A stretch of DNA of 64,000 nucleotides from positions 1-64,000 of the IMG/VR virus record IMGVR_UViG_3300049719_000183. The stretch is one strand, 5' to 3'. Made by a program: the position numbers and the translations under genes. The first letter of the stretch is position 1. Each line of letters begins with the position of its first letter. The DNA is from a virus. The notes under the pieces were generated by a model that had not been told where the DNA came from, did not search any database, and saw only the letters and a program-made list of their open reading frames with translations. Below are positions 1-7,347 of the stretch, piece after piece.

Positions 1-497
1 GGGTTTCTGTTGCCGCTGAATTTCGTGGCAGTGCCCGTGTCACCGGCCCGCAGTGTATCGGGCGTCACCTTGCTGTCCCTCATAGCTGCGTAGGAGTCCC
101 CGAGATTGAGCCAGCAGGTGCCATCATCCCTGAGCACTCGCTTCACCTCGTGAAAGACATCTACGAGACGAGCAACATAGGCTTCTGGCGATGACTCCTG
201 TCCAAGTTGTTCATCGATGCGTCGAGCCCCGCACTTGGCACATGTCTGGCGGGTGAGTGCAGCAACCCCGTCACGGTTTCTTTGGCCCCGATCATCGACC
301 ACGCCATCAGCCCTGCCAGCTCCGTTGCGGCCTTGCTTGTGGTCGCAAGCAGGGTCACCACCTTCCCATTTGGCTGTGCCGTAGTCCCTCAGGCCCCAGT
401 AGGGAGGACTGGTGACTGCCATGTGCACACTGTTATCGGGCAGCGTGCGAAGCTTCGCCAACGCGTCACCCTGCAATATCTGCAGTGTCGGCGTCAT
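1..497 (-). CDS. DNA methyltransferase, N-terminal part (runs off left edge)
   Basis: Read leftwards from an ATG at 497; 165 residues are visible before the window ends. TSPPYW at residues 29-34 is the catalytic motif of beta-class amino (N4-cytosine type) methyltransferases. A CAKCG pair near residues 86-90 and the segment HEVKRVLRDDGTCWLNLGD (115-134) follow. It is a clear paralogue of the complete enzyme at 56636-57727, which has the same order of motifs. The SAM-binding FxGxG motif should lie beyond the left edge. It probably modifies phage DNA for protection against restriction; the target sequence cannot be read from the gene. It begins 17 bases after the stop of the gene at 515-1525. 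Confidence 0.9.
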   Translation of the reverse strand, partial: MTPTLQILQGDALAKLRTLPDNSVHMAVTSPPYWGLRDYGTAKWEGGDPACDHKQGRNGAGRADGVVDDRGQRNRDGVAALTRQTCAKCGARRIDEQLGQESSPEAYVARLVDVFHEVKRVLRDDGTCWLNLGDSYAAMRDSKVTPDTLRAGDTGTATKFSGNRN

Positions 498-514
498 GTG
501 GCTAGCCTGATCGG

Positions 515-1525
515 TTAGCGGGTCTTGTACGGAGCCAGAAGCTCGTCAGCCCGGTCAGGATAGGTCTTGAGCACGTACTTCTTCAGATTGTCAAATCGAG
601 TGTACGACTTGCCATCTGCCGCACAGACAAACTTCTTCTGCGCTTCTGGGAGTGCTGCGGGAGCGGGTGCATCCGGCACCGTAGGATCGGGAAGGTCGGC
701 CCCCTCGTATACGTCGCTTTCGGGGATCTTCACCGTGGCATCCGTGAGGACGACAGGGGCGGGCTCCTTTGGGGGCGCTCCAACGGGGGTGGTGATCGTG
801 ACCCTGGGACCTCCTGCAGGCGGCTTCGGCGCAGCTTCCTGCTGGCGGCGAAGGGCTCCCGGTGTGACGATCTCGTCAACATACGGGGCGTTCTTGGCGC
901 TCAGGCCATCCTCTGCATCGGGGCCTTCAATCGGAGGCCTTGCACGACGAATGACATTCCGGGCCTCAGCCTCAGCTACGCCTTCCCTCCCGGGGAACGC
1001 TCGCACAGCTGGATTGATGCCTGTGGGGGTGAACCCGGGCAGTTCGGGTTTCTTTGCCATCGGGCCGCCGGTGAATCCGGCGCTGCCCTTATCTGAGGGA
1101 GCATGGGGCTTCGGAGGCATTATGCCGCCTGGCTGCTTGCGGTCGGAAACCAGCACGTTTGTTGGAGCCCGTTGCACCTGTTGGACAGGATTGATGGCCC
1201 TCTGCTGTGGCATGGGCTGGGGCTTCCAGGGGGCCGCAGACACGCCGATGCCTTTGCCTCCCGTTGTGTTGAGTAACACCAGTGCTGTGGGGTCACCCAG
1301 CTGCTTGGTGAGGCCGCCGGGCTGAAGGAAGCCGTCGAGACGGGGGTCATTGATCCTTTGACCGTCCATCTTGCCATCCGGTCCCCGCTCACAGATGTAA
1401 CCACCCGGTTGCAGGGTGATGTTCAAGGCCAGAGCGTTCGAGTTGATCGTCAGCGGATACTTATTGCCGTTGAAGTAACCCGTTGTGGTGGTCAGCTCCG
1501 CAGGTGTTGGGGCTCTCTTTGACAT
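515..1525 (-). CDS. Unrecognised Pro/Ala-rich protein, possible virion protein
   Basis: 336 residues. The N-terminal ~90 residues look folded and contain the phrase LQPGG twice. The middle (about 95-300) is rich in Pro, Ala and Gly and probably disordered. The last ~40 residues, from FVCAADGKSYTRFDNL onwards, form a second compact segment that resembles a degenerate zinc finger, but only one Cys is present. I do not recognise a family. The start at 1525 is an ATG, with no strong Shine-Dalgarno sequence. Confidence 0.7.
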   Translation of the reverse strand: MSKRAPTPAELTTTTGYFNGNKYPLTINSNALALNITLQPGGYICERGPDGKMDGQRINDPRLDGFLQPGGLTKQLGDPTALVLLNTTGGKGIGVSAAPWKPQPMPQQRAINPVQQVQRAPTNVLVSDRKQPGGIMPPKPHAPSDKGSAGFTGGPMAKKPELPGFTPTGINPAVRAFPGREGVAEAEARNVIRRARPPIEGPDAEDGLSAKNAPYVDEIVTPGALRRQQEAAPKPPAGGPRVTITTPVGAPPKEPAPVVLTDATVKIPESDVYEGADLPDPTVPDAPAPAALPEAQKKFVCAADGKSYTRFDNLKKYVLKTYPDRADELLAPYKTR

Positions 1526-1539
1526 GGTGCTATAGAACG

Positions 1540-1737
1540 TTACAATGTTAGGTAGAAGTAGGTTTTCCCGTCGTTGGTTAGGGTGTAACGGGTTCCTGTA
1601 TCTGTAACCTCTGTTGATAGAACAGTTAACTCACTGGGCTGTGGGGCGCCCCTCAACTGCCGAAAAATCAACAGAAGCACCACGAAATTGGCAGCTCCTA
1701 CTAGGAGAACAGCCCCCGCTATGATTGCATCGCCCAT
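1540..1737 (-). CDS. Small single-span membrane protein
   Basis: 65 residues. Residues ~4-26 are hydrophobic (IIAGAVLLVGAANFVVLLLI) and followed by FRQLRG, which suggests an N-out/C-in single-span inner-membrane protein. The tail is a short polar beta-like segment. The gene overlaps the 3' end of its upstream neighbour by 19 bases. Function unknown; size and topology would also fit an accessory lysis or superinfection protein, but nothing specific shows that. Confidence 0.6.
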   Translation of the reverse strand: MGDAIIAGAVLLVGAANFVVLLLIFRQLRGAPQPSELTVLSTEVTDTGTRYTLTNDGKTYFYLTL

Positions 1738-2081
1738 CGGTTGATCAAATCCCTACAGCCATAGAGAGTATCGGCCACAGTTCGGGTTTTCGGAACAGCG
1801 TTTACAATCGCTACAGTCAACGGAGGCTTCCCCCCATCAGCTTGAAGTTCAGGACGAGAGGGATCGCGCCATATTCCCAGGTGTACCTCGTCGTTTACGC
1901 GCAGACGCAGATAACCAGCGAGAGATACCATCTGGAAGGGTTTGAATCGCTTGAAATCGGAACAGGTGAGCGCCTGAGCCTTGATTCGTCGCCCTGATGC
2001 CATGACGCTCTCACGGTTGTCCTCGTCGCGGATGACACAATAAGTGGCCGTGTCCACCAAGTGTTCGAGTTCGAGGATCAT
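1719..2081 (-). CDS. Unrecognised small protein (120 aa)
   Basis: I chose the ATG at 2081 because it overlaps the stop of the upstream gene (ATGA), the usual arrangement here; the frame stays open upstream to 2249 but that part is covered by the neighbour. The product starts MILELEHLVDTATYCVIRDE. The mixed alpha/beta look (two hydrophobic strands around VMASGRRIKA and LRLRVNDEVHLGIW) suggests an OB-like or SH3-like barrel. No family recognised. It sits in a leftward operon behind the helicase. Confidence 0.6.
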   Translation of the reverse strand: MILELEHLVDTATYCVIRDEDNRESVMASGRRIKAQALTCSDFKRFKPFQMVSLAGYLRLRVNDEVHLGIWRDPSRPELQADGGKPPLTVAIVNAVPKTRTVADTLYGCRDLINRWAMQS

Positions 2082-2284
2082 TTTTGACCGTATTCTCGAT
2101 TCAAGATGTGCAAGAAAACGCGGCCTTCCTCTCGCGTGCAACTGACCTCCAAATAATCCTGACCGCTCGCCGTTTGATAGCCCGGCTTGAAACTGAAGGG
2201 GGTTCCCGCCCGTATTAGGATGGAGCAGGCGTGGGTGGTTTTCTGCCAATTTTCACCACTGGAGAGGTTGAGTGATATTTTCAT
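2078..2284 (-). CDS. Unrecognised small protein (68 aa)
   Basis: Starts with an ATG that overlaps the helicase stop codon by four bases, so it is translationally coupled to the helicase. Contains ILIRAGTPFSFKPGYQT, a beta-rich stretch, and ends LHILNREYGQK. No family recognised. Confidence 0.6.
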   Translation of the reverse strand: MKISLNLSSGENWQKTTHACSILIRAGTPFSFKPGYQTASGQDYLEVSCTREEGRVFLHILNREYGQK

Positions 2285-4998
2285 CGGTCGTCTATGGCCT
2301 CTAAGAACCAGCTAGGAAGGTCTCTCTTCGTGCTGTGAATGAGGCGGCTGATGTCTGAATCGATGGCGTAGGTGACGCAGGTGTCGTCTTTGGCTCGCAT
2401 GCCCCTACCGCACGTCTGGACGAAGCACTTCACGGCCTCCATGTGATACCACTCAGGATCCCGAGCCATACGGGCCTTCACTACCTGATCGCCCAGGCTG
2501 GGATATTGGCACTTCAGAACGATTTGCCAACGGCACAGATCGTAGGCGAAATCAAAGCCCTCGAACAGGCTTGGGCTGATGAGGATGCTTCCAGGTGTCT
2601 CGGCGTGGCGCTTCATCGCTTCATCCCGAGCGTCTACATTTTCTGGGTAGGCGATTCGGCCTGCAAATCCAGCCTGAATGAGACCGTGCACAACCTCGTC
2701 GGCGAAGGCGTACGAGTGGGTGTGTATGACGCCTCGATCCGTGTGATTCTGGACAATCTTGGTGATGAGGCCCATCATGCGAGGTAGCATCACGTCCCTG
2801 CTCTGCTTGGCCAGGCTGCCAGCGTTGAGAAGGTGAATGGGGCGTCTTTCCTTGGCGAAATCGCTGGGAGCCTTGTAGTGCGCCACAGAGTCGGGATGCA
2901 GGCCCATCTCATGGCAAAACACTGACTTTCTCCCGATGAAGGCACTCATGTAGATGCGTCGGGGAAAGGCGTCGAAATAGTCGTGGAAAAAGGGGCCTAC
3001 ATCGATGGGTTTGCAGAGGATGGTGAGATTCTTCGTGCGCTCGTTCACGTCGTGCCAGTACACCCAGCCGCCAGGATCCGCTTGAAGCCGCTTGTAGGCG
3101 ATGGACACCCGCTCGTACTCCTGTTTGGCCTCGAATATCTCCCGGGCGTCAGCATCCGATGAGCCGACATCCTCGGCCATCTCGATCAGCACCTTTAGAC
3201 GTTCGTAGCTCTCAGGCAGGAACGTGGCCCCGAGCCAGAAGATGAAATCATGGATGCTCGTGTTGAGCGACATCATCTCATCTGCCAGCGAGCGGTCCCT
3301 CTTGTATAACTTCTCGTAGCTCAACTCGATGCCGACAAGGGAAGTCAGGGTTTTTTCCAAATTGTGACAATTGTGAACTAGGACGCCGTTGGCGAAGTAA
3401 TTGTGGTTTCCCTCAACTTCGATATTGTAGACAAAACCGTCTGGGCACAGTCCTCCAAATGTTCCGTCACCTGACTGTTCCAAAATCTCAACACGATCCA
3501 CCCTAATTCTTTCAAACGTCGAGTCTTCCAAGAGTCCCTCGTCTTCTGTTGAAGGGTTCTGTGGCTGTTCCCGTCCACCTCTATCGCTAACTTGTACTCC
3601 ACAAGTCCAATGTCCATACGATAGCATTTCACTCGGGGCATTATTTCGGAGGGAGGGGTTTGAGCGTTCATTGGCTGCTCTTCTGGCTGAAAACCTCCCA
3701 TGCCAACCGCGAGTTCCATCTTCGGATTCAGTCCAAGGGTCTTTAACTTCTCGTACAGTTCCGTTTGCCATTTCGTTGGACCCCACCCATTGCCCCGACG
3801 CAGGGCCAATTTCTTTCCTTTCATTGAAATTTTTATCTTCTCTATGACGCCGGGTCGATGTACCGGGTTGTTCTGCCGCATGCGTTTTGAGATTTTCTTG
3901 GAATCCCGTAACTGGGTGCGCGTCATGGTTTCCGACCACACTGAAAGCGACCTGGCTCGGCAGCATTTCTCTGAACAATAAGCGTAACCGTGAGACTTGA
4001 AGCGTCCGAGCGACGACCAGGGTGGATTTCCGTACTCGCAAATAACTGGCCTTGAACAGTGCTTGCAGTTTGTTAGTGCCTGCTCTCGGTTCAATCTCCT
4101 GTGAATTTTGTAGCATTCTTCCGAGCAGCAGAAATAACCCAACCTTATGGCGTGTCTGTTTTGATAGCCCGGCTTGTGAACCGCACGGTAAGCGTATCTC
4201 CGACAAACCACGCAGCGGTAAACGATGGGTTCTGCGGTGCACATACCTACCTTCTGTGTTTTTGGCTGGGATGTAAGTATCATCTGAGAAAAATGGGTGG
4301 TTGGGTGTGCAAATTATGCAGCTTTTGTCAGAAAACACCAACCTACACAGGGCCTTAGGCTGTGACCTAAATACCTTAGTAATAGTACTTAACTCAACAT
4401 TTTTAGTGATGTGATTGAAACTATGCAGGGCGTCTCCAACGTGTAATAGATTTATAGGGGTTGTGTCTATAACTACAGTGGATGGAAAACATTCATCCAG
4501 CACCAGCACAGCCCTTGGATACATGCTCTTCACGTACGCCGCATCGGTTAGGAAATAGGCGTAGTTGGTGACACCCAAAATGCTGTTCAGGAACAGGTCC
4601 TTCTGTATTTTGTAGGCGCACTCACCCGCTTTTTTCATCGGGCACGGTTTCACAGCGAGGCCACAGAATTTGAACCTTGGGCACGGGTATTCGATGGCGC
4701 TCTTGATGAGCTGAGCGCTGAAACCTCCCACCCCGAAGCGACCCAGGTCTGTGGCAATCTGATCCTGCAGGGCCTTCTGGACCACGAGCATGTAGCCCCC
4801 GGGTTGCAGTAGCGGATCGTTTGTGGGTCCACTCAGCCACCGGCACAGCGTGGCGCCCACTGCTGTTTTGCCGAATCCTGTAGGCGCTTCGATGATGATG
4901 TCCTGGTATCCCTTCGCAAGTGCATCCTCCGTGAAGGCCAGAGCCTCCACTTGTGGCTCCCGAGGGACAGGCAGTGGGAAATAATCGAGGGCAGGCAT
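2281..4998 (-). CDS. DinG/XPD-type SF2 DNA helicase interrupted by an intein
   Basis: The extein is an SF2 helicase of the DinG/XPD (Rad3) group. Walker A is APTGFGKT (residues 38-45). Four cysteines at about 106, 112, 119 and 127 are spaced like the iron-sulphur cluster of that group. The Walker B/DECH box ends the N-extein (LVLDE, 165-169) and resumes as CHN after the intein. Motif VI, QTCGRGMRAKDD, lies near the C-terminus. The intein covers residues 170-543, so the spliced product is about 531 aa. I prefer the ATG at 4998 over the in-frame GTG at 5040: it gives a natural N-terminus (MPALDYF) and TGTAAACA lies just upstream. Likely role: 5'-3' unwinding in replication or recombination. Without splicing the DECH box is broken and the enzyme should be inactive. 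Confidence 0.88.
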   Translation of the reverse strand: MPALDYFPLPVPREPQVEALAFTEDALAKGYQDIIIEAPTGFGKTAVGATLCRWLSGPTNDPLLQPGGYMLVVQKALQDQIATDLGRFGVGGFSAQLIKSAIEYPCPRFKFCGLAVKPCPMKKAGECAYKIQKDLFLNSILGVTNYAYFLTDAAYVKSMYPRAVLVLDECFPSTVVIDTTPINLLHVGDALHSFNHITKNVELSTITKVFRSQPKALCRLVFSDKSCIICTPNHPFFSDDTYIPAKNTEGRYVHRRTHRLPLRGLSEIRLPCGSQAGLSKQTRHKVGLFLLLGRMLQNSQEIEPRAGTNKLQALFKASYLRVRKSTLVVARTLQVSRLRLLFREMLPSQVAFSVVGNHDAHPVTGFQENLKTHAAEQPGTSTRRHREDKNFNERKEIGPASGQWVGSNEMANGTVREVKDPWTESEDGTRGWHGRFSARRAANERSNPSLRNNAPSEMLSYGHWTCGVQVSDRGGREQPQNPSTEDEGLLEDSTFERIRVDRVEILEQSGDGTFGGLCPDGFVYNIEVEGNHNYFANGVLVHNCHNLEKTLTSLVGIELSYEKLYKRDRSLADEMMSLNTSIHDFIFWLGATFLPESYERLKVLIEMAEDVGSSDADAREIFEAKQEYERVSIAYKRLQADPGGWVYWHDVNERTKNLTILCKPIDVGPFFHDYFDAFPRRIYMSAFIGRKSVFCHEMGLHPDSVAHYKAPSDFAKERRPIHLLNAGSLAKQSRDVMLPRMMGLITKIVQNHTDRGVIHTHSYAFADEVVHGLIQAGFAGRIAYPENVDARDEAMKRHAETPGSILISPSLFEGFDFAYDLCRWQIVLKCQYPSLGDQVVKARMARDPEWYHMEAVKCFVQTCGRGMRAKDDTCVTYAIDSDISRLIHSTKRDLPSWFLEAIDDR
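3374..3589 (-). repeat. 3' block shared with intein 2
   Basis: Two stretches are identical to the reverse complement of intein 2: 3468-3589 (122 bp) equals 13956-14077, and 3374-3444 (71 bp) equals 14101-14171. A divergent 23-bp patch separates them in both copies. The block carries the nuclease active site and the intein C-terminal splice motif. Confidence 0.92.
3378..4283 (-). CDS. EDxHD (Vsr-like) homing endonuclease nested in intein 1, +1 frame
   Basis: 301 residues in the +1 frame relative to the helicase. Paired cysteines (CVVC, CCSEEC, CKHC, CSEKC) suggest two zinc ribbons in the first ~110 residues. A NUMOD3-like segment (RMRQNNPVHRPGVIEKI) follows, then a Vsr/DUF559-like nuclease core with IEVDGNSHRTLQQKTRD, matching the E-D-x-H-D signature of phage homing endonucleases. 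The stop codon lies 8 bases before the intein end, so the nuclease C-terminus shares its bases with the intein C-terminal splicing block. An ATG at 4244 aligns better with the start of the copy at 13286 and may be the true start. Expression would need internal initiation or frameshifting. Confidence 0.75.
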   Translation of the reverse strand: MILTSQPKTQKVGMCTAEPIVYRCVVCRRYAYRAVHKPGYQNRHAIRLGYFCCSEECYKIHRRLNREQALTNCKHCSRPVICEYGNPPWSSLGRFKSHGYAYCSEKCCRARSLSVWSETMTRTQLRDSKKISKRMRQNNPVHRPGVIEKIKISMKGKKLALRRGNGWGPTKWQTELYEKLKTLGLNPKMELAVGMGGFQPEEQPMNAQTPPSEIMPRVKCYRMDIGLVEYKLAIEVDGNSHRTLQQKTRDSWKTRRLKELGWIVLRFWNSQVTEHLEDCAQTVLSTISKLRETTITSPTAS

Positions 4999-5055
4999 AA
5001 AGATGTTTACAGGCTGAGTTCTTTGAAGAACTGTGCGCACCTCGTAGTTAGAAAT
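4999..5055. promoter_or_regulatory. Divergent start region with TGTTTACA and TAGTTAG
   Basis: This 57-bp gap separates the leftward helicase from a rightward gene. TGTTTACA at 5004-5011 reads TGTAAACA towards the helicase ATG. TAGTTAG at 5045-5051 lies four bases before the rightward ATG at 5056. The two neighbours thus carry the two different start-proximal motifs seen throughout the window. Confidence 0.5.
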
Positions 5056-5565
5056 ATGAACGACCTGTTCAAGTTGCTGTTTGAAGACCTTCCAGAACCG
5101 GATGACGAGGTCATGCGGCTACTTGAGGCTGCCGAAAGGGTGGAAAAGTTGGAGGTGAAGAAGAAGCCCTTGGCAGACGCCCTGAAGGACCTCCACATCG
5201 AGGACGTGGAGCTTACAGCAACACCTGACGGTGTGCTAGCCACATGGAACAGTGATGTGAGCTTCCACACAGACACGGAAAGGCTCGGATTACCCGATGT
5301 TATCACTCAGCTAGCCGGTCACGGATGGGTTCCCGTGTGCGGTGGAGACACTCGCCCGGGCGATGAGTCGCCCAACTACACCTGGAAGTTTCTTGAGGTG
5401 GACGAGGTTCCCTATTCCAGCGATGATGAGGCCCCATCCTCGGAGGAACAGGCAGCCACGGCCATGAAGTTCAACGGTTTTGCCAAGCAGGACCAGACGA
5501 CTACTGAGCCCCCCATGCAGGGAGATGCCCGAGCCCTGAAGGCTCTCAAGAAGGGAAAGAAGTGA
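5056..5565 (+). CDS. Unrecognised acidic protein (169 aa)
   Basis: The ATG at 5056 was chosen because TAGTTAG lies directly before it and because the longer open frame would run into the opposite helicase. The N-terminal half (MNDLFKLLFEDLPEPDDEV) is highly charged and predicted helical. A more folded segment follows (ATPDGVLATWNSD, GWVPVCGGD), then an acidic linker and a Lys-rich C-terminus (LKALKKGKK). No family recognised. It overlaps the next gene (GTGA). Confidence 0.7.
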   Translation: MNDLFKLLFEDLPEPDDEVMRLLEAAERVEKLEVKKKPLADALKDLHIEDVELTATPDGVLATWNSDVSFHTDTERLGLPDVITQLAGHGWVPVCGGDTRPGDESPNYTWKFLEVDEVPYSSDDEAPSSEEQAATAMKFNGFAKQDQTTTEPPMQGDARALKALKKGKK

Positions 5566-5825
5566 GCCCTGCTCGTGAACGGATAGATGCCCTGTTCGAG
5601 CGTGCGCGGGGGCCGCACCAGGAGGAACCCTTTGACACGGTGGGATTCATCATGGCCTTCGAGAATGGTGAGTTGGACGAGCAAGAGGTCGCTGAAGGAT
5701 TTCAACATCTGATCGACAGTGGCGTGGTCTGGCAGCTTCAGGGAATGTACGGCAGGACCGCCGCTGACCTCATCAGGAACGGTCTGTGTCAAGACACGCA
5801 TGGCGTACTCGCCAAAAACCAATGA
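5562..5825 (+). CDS. Small conserved phage protein (FENGEL...YGRTA type)
   Basis: 87 residues, GTG start overlapping the previous stop. Residues ~28-75 (AFENGELDEQEV, LIDSGVVWQLQGMYGRTAA) match a small protein seen in many phages, of unknown function. The N-terminus is RERIDALFERARG, a form of the TRxxIDRLFE motif repeated in the right-end genes, which suggests this is a fusion of that leader-like motif to a common small domain. Confidence 0.72.
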   Translation: MSPARERIDALFERARGPHQEEPFDTVGFIMAFENGELDEQEVAEGFQHLIDSGVVWQLQGMYGRTAADLIRNGLCQDTHGVLAKNQ

Positions 5826-6481
5826 GTGACGCATTCTGGGAGACCATTGCATGGCACGAGGCCCACACGCCCCCTTTTCCGCCCATCCTGGAGGCCTATA
5901 GAGGCACCGAGGTGGTGGAGTGGTGGGGACGCATCGAGCGTCAGCTTGTGGACATGGTTAACCGCTTCGAGACCAGCCGGGACTTCGAGAGCAAATCCAA
6001 GGCTCAGGAAGCGCTCGACATCTGGAGGCAGAACCAGATCTCTGGCAGCATCAACATCGAGACAATCAAGGCGCTTGAGTCTGGAATGCGCATCCTGGCC
6101 GTCGATACGTGGAATCAGAGCAATTATTTTGCGGCTCTCCGTGACAGCCTGCGCAAGCTGGTGGCGGGCCAGGAGGAACTGCCCCCGATGCCTGATGAGA
6201 CAGGTGGCATGGGTGGAGGCGGCGGTGGCGGCGGTGGTGGTGGAGGCGGCGGTGGCCCCAATAAGCCCATTGTGGGTGGACCGGAGGAGAACCCTGAGGA
6301 GGGCGGCCCCGAGCCGAGCCAGGACTTTGGCCCCGAGAAGGAACCCGGAGAGACACCTGATCAAGAGGGCAAGGCCGTACCGCCCGAAGGGGAGGAACCA
6401 GCGGGTGCCCCAGGTGGTGGCGCAAGAAATCCGAGATCCAAGCCCAATCCCCTCGACAGACTTCTGAGAGGCAAACAGTAG
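5822..6481 (+). CDS. Unrecognised protein with poly-Gly tract
   Basis: The ATG at 5822 overlaps the previous stop. About 120 helical residues (MSDAFWETIAWHEA...) are followed by an uninterrupted run of about 15 glycines near residues 133-148 and a Pro/Glu/Gly-rich tail ending LDRLLRGKQ. A helical head with a flexible tail would fit a scaffold-like or decoration protein, but this is a guess. Confidence 0.7.
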   Translation: MSDAFWETIAWHEAHTPPFPPILEAYRGTEVVEWWGRIERQLVDMVNRFETSRDFESKSKAQEALDIWRQNQISGSINIETIKALESGMRILAVDTWNQSNYFAALRDSLRKLVAGQEELPPMPDETGGMGGGGGGGGGGGGGGGPNKPIVGGPEENPEEGGPEPSQDFGPEKEPGETPDQEGKAVPPEGEEPAGAPGGGARNPRSKPNPLDRLLRGKQ

Positions 6482-6488
6482 TTACACC

Positions 6489-6938
6489 ATGACCAAGATT
6501 TCCCCAAGCGTCGTTTCACTCATCGGTGAGTCCAATTTGTCTGAGGTGTCGCATGCCACCATCGAGCTGAAGGTGACGGGCACTTCGGCTGAGGTCCAGA
6601 GGGCCGTCAAGCACATCGCTGGCTCCAAGGGCAAGAAGACGCTAGCCAAGATGGCCAAGAAAGAGGTCAAGGACGAGCCGGAAGACGCCGGTGACGATCT
6701 TCCCGCTACCCATGCCGACCCAGGCCCTGACGGGCGTGGCGTGCTCGCTCGCGACGAGAGCATCTCGCCCGAGGACTTGGCCAACGCCCGCCTGATCGCA
6801 GCCGCGCCGGAGCTGCTGGACGCTCTTAGGCGCTTGATGGACTGCCCAGACCTATGCCTTGACACGCTGGAGCCTGAAAGCGATTCCGCAATCGAAGCGG
6901 CCCGCGCCGCAATCGCCAAGGCGGAGGGCCGCGCATGA
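6489..6938 (+). CDS. Small protein with common ANARLIAAAPELLDAL domain
   Basis: 149 residues. The C-terminal half (LANARLIAAAPELLDALR, AIEAARAAIAKAEG) is a short domain found in many phage and prophage proteins of unknown function. The N-terminal half has a strand-helix pattern (ATIELKVTGTSAEVQRAVKH) plus a Lys-rich linker. TAGTTAC lies three bases before the ATG. The 3' half is more GC-rich than its neighbours, which may indicate acquisition. Confidence 0.7.
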   Translation: MTKISPSVVSLIGESNLSEVSHATIELKVTGTSAEVQRAVKHIAGSKGKKTLAKMAKKEVKDEPEDAGDDLPATHADPGPDGRGVLARDESISPEDLANARLIAAAPELLDALRRLMDCPDLCLDTLEPESDSAIEAARAAIAKAEGRA

Positions 6939-7009
6939 CCGCCCAACTCGACATGTTCGCGGCTTCGACTTGCCACACGCCTTCTCGACGGGGCCTAGTT
7001 AGGGCATGA
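6935..7009 (+). CDS. Possible 24-aa peptide or gene remnant
   Basis: An ATG overlapping the previous stop opens a 24-codon frame starting MTAQLDMFAAS and ending on the TGA inside the next ATG. QLDMF resembles a sliding-clamp binding motif (QLxLF), and such N-termini occur on longer phage proteins, so this may be the stump of a truncated gene. Weak evidence. Confidence 0.3.
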   Translation: MTAQLDMFAASTCHTPSRRGLVRA

Positions 7010-7347
7010 TCACCCCGCGTCAGTTTGTTGCCGGTCTTCTCGAAGACTGGAACAACCCCAGTGCAGCTCCACGACCAGGTGAGCAGCAGGATGACCAGAT
7101 TGGGGACGATGTGACGGTAGTATCAGATGGTGAAGCTTTTCAGGGCAAGATTGCCAAGAAAGACCCGAGAGACTCCAAGGGGCGTGTCCAGGTGAGCTTC
7201 AAAGGTCCTCGCCCTCCCAAGGACGAGTTCGAGCCTGATCAGTTGAGGCACGATGATCCGAAGAACGGGCCGAAGCCCGCAACGTCACCCAGGCCCGTTC
7301 CCCCTGTTTCAAGCAGGGAGGGCAGAGGCCCTGGCAGCTTTCTTTAG
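7006..7347 (+). CDS. Unrecognised protein (113 aa), late-type start
   Basis: TAGTTAG three bases before the ATG groups it with the structural genes. The N-terminus, MITPRQFVAGLLEDW, loosely resembles the TRxxIDRLFE leader of the right-end genes. Residues ~30-70 (DVTVVSDGEAFQGKIAKK) look like a small SH3-like barrel. The C-terminus is Pro-rich. The stop overlaps the opposite gene by four bases. Confidence 0.65.
   Translation: MITPRQFVAGLLEDWNNPSAAPRPGEQQDDQIGDDVTVVSDGEAFQGKIAKKDPRDSKGRVQVSFKGPRPPKDEFEPDQLRHDDPKNGPKPATSPRPVPPVSSREGRGPGSFL

Larger units (their letters stand above)
3370..4491 (-). mobile_element. Intein 1, inserted in the DECH motif of the DinG/XPD-like helicase
   Basis: 374 codons in the helicase frame. 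It begins with Cys (CFPSTVVIDT) directly after LVLDE and ends VHN followed by Cys of the C-extein, the standard Cys1 / His-Asn / Cys+1 splice chemistry. Block B reads CTPNHPFF. The C-terminal block is VYNIEVEGNHNYFANGVLVHN. Compared with intein 2 the N-terminal splicing domain looks short after TYIPAKNTEGR. The roughly 270 codons between the two ends look like random sequence in this frame because the bases also encode an endonuclease in the +1 frame. The DNA is visibly more AT-rich than the flanking helicase. Confidence 0.88.

Noticed and set aside
3370-4491. Group I intron with nuclease ORF instead of intein
   Set aside because: Hint motifs (Cys1, CTPNHP, HN at the end) are in frame with both helicase halves, and the whole element is stop-free in that frame.
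5789-6364. Long open frames opposite or out of phase with real genes (e.g. 5789-6364 minus, 8851-9444 minus, 15440-16315 minus, 29130-30071 minus)
   Set aside because: They overlap genes with recognisable domains or neighbour-like junctions and have no domain-like sequence of their own; typical shadows in GC-rich DNA.
6996-7002. TAGTTAG as Shine-Dalgarno sequence
   Set aside because: It is not complementary to the usual 16S 3' end (anti-SD CCUCC) and lies only three bases from the start codon.
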